This document shows, piece after piece, positions 1 through 4,848 of a stretch of 5,171 nucleotides of DNA. Location of the stretch: NCBI GenBank assembly GCA_964486825.1, contig CAZAQS010000325.1:1-5171 (forward strand), in the 5' to 3' direction. Both the position numbers and the translations under genes were made by a program. Within the stretch, counting starts at the first letter, position 1; each line of letters starts with the position of its first letter. This DNA is from CAZAQS01 sp964486825. GTDB taxonomy: Bacteria > Chloroflexota > Anaerolineae > Anaerolineales > UBA4823. The notes under the pieces are model-generated. The model was not told the origin of the DNA, searched no databases, and was given only the letters and a program-made list of their open reading frames with translations.

Positions 1-3
1 AAG

Positions 4-231
4 ATGAGCGCAAAGAAGCTGGAGCCGTGGCCAGACTGTCCTGTGCAGGAGGCATTGAAGCAAGTCGAAGAGGCCTGTTATGACCTGAAAAGAACGATAC
101 GCGAGGTGAGGAGAAATTTAAGAGAATGCGAAAAATGTGAGGAGGTGGAGGATTGTTGGATCCTGAAGGAAATCCACCAGGTGCTTGACCAGGTCATCGA
201 GGATGTGTTGAAGGAATGGGGGTTGTTATGA
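4..231 (+). CDS. small Cys-rich helical protein upstream of terminase
   Basis: A 75-aa, strongly charged protein that I do not recognise. It has five cysteines (C12, C25, C42, C45, C51), including a CEKC (CxxC) pair at 42-45, set in an Lys/Glu/Arg-rich sequence predicted to be mostly helical (about residues 14-41 and 52-72). No helix-turn-helix or signal peptide is obvious. Its TGA overlaps the ATG of the terminase gene (ATGA at 228-231), which indicates translational coupling and a shared transcript. The position directly before a large terminase is where a small terminase subunit usually lies, and 75 aa would be short for one, so that role is only a guess. Four cysteines could bind a metal, but the spacing matches no zinc-ribbon pattern I know. 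The reading frame is open up to the left window edge and no ribosome binding site is visible, so the true start may lie upstream. Confidence 0.6.
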   Translation: MSAKKLEPWPDCPVQEALKQVEEACYDLKRTIREVRRNLRECEKCEEVEDCWILKEIHQVLDQVIEDVLKEWGLL

Positions 232-1904
232 ACGTCCAGCCAGAATGTGTGCACGAGCCATTCACAATTTGGGAGAAAAAGGGGAAGGAAATACTTGCCC
301 TGGCATACAAGCGGTTATTCGACGACGTGGTCCTATTCGCCCAGTATGGTTCTAGAATCCGGCTGCGGAGTTACCAGGAGGAGGTGGCGCGAGCGGTGGT
401 GGATTCGGTGACCAACCAATTAGGCCTGTCGATCGTGGTCGTTTTCCCCAGGCAATCCGGGAAAAACGAACTGCAGGCGCAGATCGAAACTTTTCTCTTA
501 CTGGCGCTTTCCAAGCTGGAAGTAGAGATCGTCAAAGCTTCACCGACATGGAAACCGCAGTCCTTGAACGCCATGCACCGACTGGAGCGGGTGCTCAAGC
601 GCAATTTTATGACACAGCTCAGGTGGAAAAAAGAGCGAGGGTATATCTACCGGATCGGACATGCCAGGGCCTATTTCCTGTCGGCCAGCCCGGAAGCCAG
701 CATTGTGGGGGCGACCGCCTCAGCCTTGTTGGAGATCGACGAGGCGCAGGACGTGCAGATCAGCAAGTACGATAAGGACCTGGCGCCGATGTGCGCTTCG
801 ACGAACGCGACCAGGGTATTCTGGGGAACGGCGTGGACATCGCGCACGCTGCTGGCCAGGGAACGGCGGGCGGCGGAAGAAGCCCAACGCCGGGATGGGA
901 AACGGCGGGTTTTCGTGCTGGACGCAAAGGCAGTGGCAGCAGAGGTACCGGCCTATGGCAAGTTTGTGGAGGAACAGATCCACAGATTGGGGGAGGACCA
1001 TCCCCTGGTTTTAACCCAGTTCTTCTGTAAAGAAATCGACGCCGAGGGAGGATTCTTTCCTGCCCAGCGGCGCGAGCTGATGCAGGGGAGCCACGAGCGA
1101 GCATTCAAACCAGTGGAGGGACGGATTTACGCGCTGTTGGTGGACGTGGGGGGAGAGGACGAAGCCAGCACCGACCAGCAAGCGATCAGCGGACAGCAGC
1201 TCAGCAACCCCGGGCGCGACGCGACGGCCTGCACGATCGTTGAAGTTGACCTGGTTACCCTGGGAGATGAGGTGCTGCGGGCGCCAACTTACCGGGTGGT
1301 CGACAGACGGGGCTGGACGGGGGTGAAGCATGCAAGATTGTACGGGCAGATCAAGGCCCTGGCAGAGCACTGGCAGGCGCAGTACATCGTAATCGATGCG
1401 ACCGGGGTGGGAGCAGGCCTGGCGAGCTTCCTCGAGAAGGCTTTACCAGGAAGGGTGATCCCTTTCCTGTTCTCGGCCAAGAGCAAGAGCGACCTCGGTT
1501 GGAGCTTCCTTGCTGTAGTGGAGAGCGGCAGGTTTAAGGATCACCGGAGGGGGAGGACCGCCGACCGCCGACCGATGACCGACGACGGACGGGGAATGAC
1601 CGCCGACCGCCGACCGATGACCGGCGACGGAAGACAGATATCTGACGACCAGGTAAAGAGCAAGGAGCAGGCGGAGTTTTGGCGGCAACTGGAGTTTGTG
1701 AAATACGAAGCAGGGGAGAATAAGGTGTTGAAGTGGGGGGTCCCGGATGGGACGCGGGATCCGGCGACCGGGGAACTGGTGCACGACGATTGGGTGCTCT
1801 CGGCGGCGATGTGTGTGGCGCTGGATGCGCAGGAATGGGGATTGACGGAGAGCGTGATCATCCGGGGAGTGGACCCGCTGGAGGGGATGAGGGAGGCGTT
1901 TTGA
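228..1904 (+). CDS. terL: phage terminase large subunit (ATPase-nuclease)
   Basis: Probable DNA-packaging motor of a tailed phage or phage-derived element. It would translocate DNA into a prohead by ATP hydrolysis and cut it with a C-terminal RNase H-like nuclease. With the 558-aa start used here, the N-terminal ATPase shows a Walker A-like FPRQSGKNE at 73-81, a Walker B LEIDEAQD at 168-175 and a motif III-like VFWGTAW near 200. The nuclease half shows acidic residues in LLVDVGGED (D306), YIVIDATGVGAG (D390) and HDDWVLSAA (D520/D521), the expected three-position metal site. I chose ATG 228 over the in-frame ATG 216 because 228 overlaps the upstream stop as ATGA and has GGGGG five bases before it, whereas AAGGA directly abuts 216. 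The length is normal for the family. Between the second and third nuclease motifs lies a low-complexity insert encoded by two 42-bp repeats. No portal or capsid gene is in view, so whether it belongs to a live prophage is unknown. Confidence 0.88.
   Translation: MNVQPECVHEPFTIWEKKGKEILALAYKRLFDDVVLFAQYGSRIRLRSYQEEVARAVVDSVTNQLGLSIVVVFPRQSGKNELQAQIETFLLLALSKLEVEIVKASPTWKPQSLNAMHRLERVLKRNFMTQLRWKKERGYIYRIGHARAYFLSASPEASIVGATASALLEIDEAQDVQISKYDKDLAPMCASTNATRVFWGTAWTSRTLLARERRAAEEAQRRDGKRRVFVLDAKAVAAEVPAYGKFVEEQIHRLGEDHPLVLTQFFCKEIDAEGGFFPAQRRELMQGSHERAFKPVEGRIYALLVDVGGEDEASTDQQAISGQQLSNPGRDATACTIVEVDLVTLGDEVLRAPTYRVVDRRGWTGVKHARLYGQIKALAEHWQAQYIVIDATGVGAGLASFLEKALPGRVIPFLFSAKSKSDLGWSFLAVVESGRFKDHRRGRTADRRPMTDDGRGMTADRRPMTGDGRQISDDQVKSKEQAEFWRQLEFVKYEAGENKVLKWGVPDGTRDPATGELVHDDWVLSAAMCVALDAQEWGLTESVIIRGVDPLEGMREAF
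1556..1639 (+). repeat. two 42-bp tandem copies inside the terminase frame
   Basis: Copy 1 is at 1556-1597 and copy 2 at 1598-1639. The first 26 bases of each, beginning GACCGCCGACCGCCGACCG, are identical, and the copies diverge towards their ends. The 42-bp period is a multiple of three, so the insert is read in frame as a duplicated TADRRPMT(D/G)DGR peptide. The composition (tri- and heptanucleotide-like GACCGCC/GACGACGG units) is unlike the surrounding coding sequence. Both GACGGA-type and GACCGCC-type units recur in the intergenic array at 3497-3588. Confidence 0.85.
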
Positions 1905-1934
1905 TTGTTGATTTTCGATTTCTGATTGTTGATT
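1902..1934. repeat. 21-bp-period AT-rich repeat between convergent genes
   Basis: TGATTGTTGATT occurs at 1902-1913 and again at 1923-1934, separated by TTCGATTTC, giving a 21-bp period. It fills the whole gap between the terminase and recombinase-like genes. The first TGA is the terminase stop codon, and the second copy overlaps the TAA stop of the minus-strand gene (1933-1935). The AT-richness contrasts sharply with both neighbours. No hairpin with a T-tract is apparent, so I do not call it a terminator. Confidence 0.75.
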
Positions 1935-3375
1935 ACTCATCCTGATCGAGCTGGTTTTCAGACTGGAGCGAGAGGTCTGAGGGGGGTTTGTCGAGACCAT
2001 GATCCCGGATGAACTCTTGCATGATCAGATCCACGGCTTTGTCGTGCTCTGATCTTCCGGGGCCCACGGTCTGCTGCACCCTGATCAAGTTCCCCAGCCG
2101 GGCAGCAATACGGGTGTACATCTCCACGTAATGCATACTCTCGGAGGGAGTAGCGGCTTTCTCGACGAAGCTAAAGACATACTCCATTAACGCTTTTAAT
2201 TTCTGGATCTCGAGTTCCAGCTGACCGGGTTCACCAGCGGGGGAGAGATTGAGGCCAGGAGAGAGCACCTCTGAGGAGGAAGACAGCAGAGGAGAAGGGC
2301 GATCAGAGGAGGGACAGGCGAGCCCGGCCTGGACGAACAAAGAGCAGGGGTAAGGCGAAAGGGAATCCAGATACAGGCGGACCTTGTGCGCGCTGGAGCG
2401 ACCGAGATACTCCTGGATCTCGGCAACGTCATCGCCGGCCTGGACACGCAGGAAGACGCCGGTGTTCTGGATGACCGAACAGGTAACCAGGGAAGCATCC
2501 AGGCCAGCTGCGCGGGCAAAACATTTGGCGAGGTGCTTGAGATGAGTCTTGCTAATAAACCGCGCCTGATTCCAGGCAGAAGCTTCATTCCCCAGAGAAT
2601 GGAGCATGGGGTCGGCCAAAGGAGCAAAGAGGTAATCGGTGGGTTGGATGGAGGCCAGCCGGCCGGAGGCCTGCAAGTAGGCGAGTATGGCTGCCCAGAC
2701 GTCGACCGGAAGGGCCAGGCGGCGGACCTGCTCGCCCTGCTGGACAGACAAGCAAGCCGCCCCACCAGCCAGCTGCAGATCGCCCCAACGGATGGCGCGC
2801 AGTATTTCAGGTTCGAGACCAGTTTTAAGCAGGGCGAGAAAAATGGCGTAGTCTCGCTTGCTCACAGGCGAACCGATCGATTCAATGGCGTTTAGAAAGG
2901 CGTGGAGTTCTGCCAGGGATAAGTAGTAGGAGGGGGCATAGCGAGGGCATTTCTGGCGCGAGATCCACAGGGCAGGGTTATAGGGAGGCGGGCTGGCGCC
3001 ATCGGGGCCGGCCGGACGCCAGGGGAGATCAACCTGATGCTCATAGCAGTACTGGTAGAACCCGGAGATCGCATGGACACGCTGATTGACGGTGGAGGGG
3101 GTATAGCCGCGGGCGTTGAGCGCATCAACCCAGCCGAGTACGTCTTTTTCAGCGATCTCCCAAGGAACCCGGCCATGAAATTGAGAGAAGTCACGCCAGG
3201 CGCGCCGGGCTTTGCTACACATGTCTTCGTTGAGGAGAACCCGACGTTCTTCCAGCCACTCGTCGAAGGCAGCGGACCAACGCAGCAGCCGCTCTCCGGC
3301 AGTGGCGGCGACATTTTCGGCCTGGTTAGAGAAGATGAATCGGATCAATGGGGGGATGGGCTGGTCTGAAGGCAT
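1933..3375 (-). CDS. tyrosine-recombinase-fold protein with degenerate active site
   Basis: A 480-aa phage-integrase-like protein. An N-terminal SAM-like core-binding domain spans about residues 28-115 (FDEWLEERR, then GYTPSTVNQRVHAISGFYQY). The catalytic-type domain spans about 150-345, with the landmarks LKTGLEPEILRAIRWGDL, AGDDVAEIQEYLGRSS and KVRLYLDSL. Aligned by eye to XerD-type enzymes, the active-site positions read E188 (for Arg), Q212/Q213 (for Lys), S300 and Q303 (for HxxR) and R326 (for His). Only the nucleophile Y335 remains. The S300-to-R326 spacing (26) and R326-to-Y335 spacing (9) match the family, so the alignment is probably right. A Ser/Pro-rich linker (about 345-380) leads to a helical C-terminal region (385-475) that normal integrases lack. 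The start ATG at 3375 has GGGAG seven bases upstream. The reading frame is intact over 1.4 kb, so it is probably expressed. Strand cleavage is unlikely; DNA binding or regulation is more plausible. Confidence 0.85.
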   Translation of the reverse strand: MPSDQPIPPLIRFIFSNQAENVAATAGERLLRWSAAFDEWLEERRVLLNEDMCSKARRAWRDFSQFHGRVPWEIAEKDVLGWVDALNARGYTPSTVNQRVHAISGFYQYCYEHQVDLPWRPAGPDGASPPPYNPALWISRQKCPRYAPSYYLSLAELHAFLNAIESIGSPVSKRDYAIFLALLKTGLEPEILRAIRWGDLQLAGGAACLSVQQGEQVRRLALPVDVWAAILAYLQASGRLASIQPTDYLFAPLADPMLHSLGNEASAWNQARFISKTHLKHLAKCFARAAGLDASLVTCSVIQNTGVFLRVQAGDDVAEIQEYLGRSSAHKVRLYLDSLSPYPCSLFVQAGLACPSSDRPSPLLSSSSEVLSPGLNLSPAGEPGQLELEIQKLKALMEYVFSFVEKAATPSESMHYVEMYTRIAARLGNLIRVQQTVGPGRSEHDKAVDLIMQEFIRDHGLDKPPSDLSLQSENQLDQDE

Positions 3376-3382
3376 GGAAGAA

Positions 3383-3387
3383 CTCCC
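3383..3387 (-). promoter_or_regulatory. ribosome binding site of the recombinase-like gene
   Basis: On the minus strand GGGAG lies seven bases before the ATG at 3375-3373. This supports that start over later in-frame ATGs. I see no convincing -35/-10 pair upstream; a run of As at 3433-3439 and a repeat array occupy that region. Confidence 0.6.
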
Positions 3388-3496
3388 ACGGCAGTGAAGT
3401 ATGCGTTTTTATTGAAGCTTATCCTGAAGCGGAAAAAAAGCAATAGGGAAGGCTTGCATTTTAGAAAGGCGAAGATGGCTTATCCCTGTGCTTCCA

Positions 3497-3588
3497 ACGG
3501 ACGACGGACGACGGAAGAGTTAGGATGAAGGATTTAGGAGTTAGGACGACCAGGAGACGACGGACGACGGACGACCGCTGACCGCCCG
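3497..3588. repeat. degenerate GACGACGGAC / GAGTTAGGA repeat array
   Basis: CGGACGACGGACGACGGA begins at 3498. GAGTTAGGA occurs at 3517-3525 and 3538-3546, 21 bp apart, with a related GGATTTAGGAG between them. GACGACGGACGACGGACG begins at 3556 and runs into GACCGCTGACCGCC (3573-3586). The last element differs by one base from GACCGCCGACCGCC in the terminase insert. The units are too short and irregular for CRISPR. Confidence 0.8.
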
Positions 3589-3624
3589 GCTCGAAGGGGA
3601 GGGGCACATCCCCGACCAGACGTT

Positions 3625-3762
3625 GAACCACTGAAGTCACTGATTGAACCGCTGAAGCCGCTGAGAGGACTGAAGACACTGATTTAAGACTCAGTGGTTT
3701 CAGTTTGCTCAGCACATTCAGTGGTTCTGTCTCGGGACGATTGATCCGCTGAAGCCGCTGAG
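3625..3762. repeat. CTGAAG-type repeat array with nested inverted repeats
   Basis: A 24-bp direct repeat (3642-3665 and 3739-3762, one mismatch, 97 bp apart) contains CCGCTGAAGCCGCTGAG. A perfect 11-bp inverted repeat, GAACCACTGAA at 3625-3635 and TTCAGTGGTTC at 3717-3727, encloses a second imperfect hairpin with 14-bp arms (3669-3682 and 3691-3704, two mismatches, 8-base loop). If transcribed, the region could fold into a long nested stem. I see no protein and no known RNA family here. Confidence 0.75.
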
Positions 3763-3799
3763 GGGAGTGAGGGTCTTGGGGGCTGGAGGCAGAGTTTAA

Positions 3800-3831
3800 G
3801 CTCCTGCCGGCTGGCCACATCCGGCAGGAGC
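3800..3831 (-). terminator. strong hairpin downstream of the RDD fragment, possible terminator
   Basis: GCTCCTGCCGG at 3800-3810 and CCGGCAGGAGC at 3821-3831 form a perfect 11-bp GC-rich stem with a 10-base loop. It lies 39 bp beyond the stop codon of the minus-strand RDD fragment, where its terminator would be. The following minus-strand bases are TTAAACTC, a poor T-tract, so intrinsic termination is uncertain; it may act only as an RNA 3'-end stabiliser. Confidence 0.4.
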
Positions 3832-3870
3832 ATGGACAAGCCATCAGGCGCCAAGCCTGGCGGCAAGGAG

Positions 3871-4056
3871 TTATGTTGGTTGGCGGACGACGATGGTCCT
3901 GGCGACGATGTCGAAGGCGCGCTGGCGTTTTTCGGTGAAGGGGATGAAGAGCGCGTCCACCGGCCAGATCTCGAAGTAGAAGGGCAGCCGGCGCAAGAAG
4001 GCCTCTTTGCAGCCAATTTGAACTGTCAAGAAGAATCCCTGGACCGACCCAGCCAT
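3871..4056 (-). pseudogene. RDD-family membrane protein, C-terminal fragment
   Basis: A 61-aa minus-strand frame ends in a sequence typical of the last part of RDD-domain proteins: IGCKEAFLRRLPFYFEI (about 14-30), then the hydrophobic WPVDALFIPF, then FTEKRQRAFDIVARTIVVR just before the stop. In the family this last motif follows the final transmembrane helix, and its Asp and basic residues are conserved. The N-terminal domain with the first transmembrane helices and the Arg-Asp-Asp signature is absent. In this frame a TAA lies just upstream of the ATG (about 4068-4070), and the other upstream frames show nothing RDD-like. The ATG at 4056 is the first in frame but has no good ribosome binding site. 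I read this as the surviving 3' end of a decayed host gene. RDD proteins are often of unknown or transport-related function. A real short protein cannot be fully excluded. Confidence 0.6.
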
Positions 4057-4156
4057 TCTTCCGGGCGGTTACCCGCGCAAATGGGTGAGGCGGAGGAGGC
4101 GCTGGGCGGCTAGAATTTGAAGCAGACCGGCGCGCAGTTGGCCAGTGATACTGTTC

Positions 4157-4174
4157 CTGGCCTGAGGAGGCCAG
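4157..4174. promoter_or_regulatory. perfect 7-bp inverted repeat in the leader of the reductase gene
   Basis: CTGGCCT at 4157-4163 and AGGCCAG at 4168-4174 pair perfectly around a GAGG loop. The repeat ends 12 bases before the Shine-Dalgarno sequence of the downstream gene. It could be an operator or a leader hairpin. No convincing promoter with proper spacing is visible near it, so the role is open. Confidence 0.35.
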
Positions 4175-4186
4175 CAAGCAATTTAT

Positions 4187-4194
4187 AAGGAGGT
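4187..4194 (+). promoter_or_regulatory. near-perfect Shine-Dalgarno deciding a GTG start
   Basis: AAGGAGGT lies four bases before GTG at 4199. This fixes the non-ATG start of the reductase gene; the next in-frame ATG (residue 9) has no such site. Confidence 0.85.
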
Positions 4195-4198
4195 AGCC

Positions 4199-4648
4199 GT
4201 GGGCAAGTCTTTGTTCAAGGTTATGATCTGGATGACTGTGCAAGTGTACCGGCTGAGCAAGGGCCGGATGGGGGGGCGGATGGGGGGCCGGCCGGTGCTG
4301 CTGCTGACCACCACCGGGCGCAAGAGCGGGAGGCCGCGCACTATCCCGATCAGTTATCTGGTGGACGGGAGGGACTACGTGCTGGCAGCTTCGGCCTTCG
4401 CCGTGCTGGGGCGGGCGCCGGGCTGGTACCTGAACCTGAAGAGCCAGCCGCGGGCCGAGATCCAGGTGGGGGCCGAGCGGCGGTGGGTGACGGCCAGGGT
4501 GGCCGGGGCGGAGGAGCGTACCCGGCTGTGGGCGCGGCTCTTGGAGGCGGCGCCAGAATACGGGCAGTACCAGGAGCGGGCGGCCCGGCCGATCGCGATG
4601 GTGATCTTGCAGCCGGTGGAGCCACGCCTGGAGGAACAGCGCGACTGA
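4199..4648 (+). CDS. F420H2-dependent (Ddn-like) nitroreductase family protein
   Basis: A 149-aa protein of the deazaflavin-dependent nitroreductase family (split beta-barrel fold, the group of mycobacterial Ddn). Members use reduced F420, or sometimes other flavins, to reduce quinones or nitro compounds, often at the membrane. Recognition rests on the family order: an N-terminal amphipathic/hydrophobic helix (2-19), GRMGGRMGGRPVLLLTT (22-38), the cofactor-phosphate motif TGRKSGRPRTIPISY (39-53), and GWYLNLKSQPRAEIQVG (75-91), followed by an ARPIAMVILQPVEP terminal strand. The length fits the family. The start is GTG with AAGGAGGT four bases upstream. It is a stand-alone gene: the RDD remnant diverges on the left and the glycosyltransferase converges on the right. 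A small tandem duplication (GRMGG twice) is encoded by G-rich DNA at 4262-4290 but resembles normal family variation. The substrate cannot be told from sequence. Confidence 0.88.
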   Translation: MGKSLFKVMIWMTVQVYRLSKGRMGGRMGGRPVLLLTTTGRKSGRPRTIPISYLVDGRDYVLAASAFAVLGRAPGWYLNLKSQPRAEIQVGAERRWVTARVAGAEERTRLWARLLEAAPEYGQYQERAARPIAMVILQPVEPRLEEQRD

Positions 4649-4825
4649 AGGCGCTGTTGGGGGCTGAAGCCAGGCTGGCAAAAGGCTTCTCCAAGCGCAA
4701 CCGGCCAGTTATCATACGCTTGGCAGAGGATTTTGCCATCTTCTGTGAAGACCTGGAAAAGCTGCTGGCCGCTCGCACCCTGGTCAAGCAATGGTTGTTC
4801 ACATAGGACGATCATGGTAAAGAGC
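4649..4825. other. intergenic stretch between convergent genes
   Basis: No gene is supported here. The plus frame that starts inside the reductase stays open to 4806 and would read ...FSKRNRPVIIRLAEDFAIFCEDL..., which has balanced, protein-like composition. It lacks any start codon or ribosome binding site of its own after 4648. It could be the tail of a decayed gene or chance. Confidence 0.4.
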
Positions 4826-4848
4826 GCTGCAAACCGGTCGTTGGCAGC
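4826..4848 (-). terminator. possible terminator hairpin after the glycosyltransferase gene
   Basis: GCTGCAAAC (4826-4834) and GTTGGCAGC (4840-4848) form a 9-bp stem with one mismatch and a 5-base loop, starting immediately after the minus-strand stop codon. The following minus-strand sequence GCTCTTTACC is only weakly T-rich, so termination strength is doubtful. Confidence 0.35.

Larger units (their letters stand above)
3376..3870. other. gene-free stretch with repeats and a hairpin
   Basis: About 500 bp between the recombinase-like gene and the RDD fragment with no credible reading frame; the open frames here are shadows of GC-rich repeat DNA. It holds the GACGACGGAC array (3497-3588), the CACTGAAG/CGCTGAAG array with inverted repeats (3625-3762) and an 11-bp hairpin (3800-3831). 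Bases 3376-3496 show only the ribosome binding site of the minus-strand gene. No tRNA gene or obvious attachment-site core is visible, although this would be the likely edge of the phage-derived segment. Confidence 0.6.

Noticed and set aside
216..227. Terminase start at ATG 216
   Set aside because: A GG-rich site sits at proper distance only before ATG 228, which also overlaps the upstream stop as ATGA.
1443..2000. 185-codon minus-strand open frame
   Set aside because: Antisense to the terminase nuclease domain and made largely of the translated repeats; no domain or ribosome binding site.
2386..2895. 169-codon plus-strand open frame
   Set aside because: Antisense to the recombinase-like gene, which has family landmarks along its length.
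3376..3496. Attachment site or tRNA at the phage-segment edge
   Set aside because: No tRNA fold or recognisable core repeat is visible, and the other element end is outside the window.
3497..3762. CRISPR array
   Set aside because: Repeat units are short, of several types and irregularly spaced, with no unique spacers of constant length and no cas genes.
3461..4681. 406-codon minus-strand open frame
   Set aside because: Rich in Pro, Arg and Ser, crosses two repeat arrays, and runs antisense to the well-supported reductase gene and in another frame over the RDD fragment; a GC-driven shadow.
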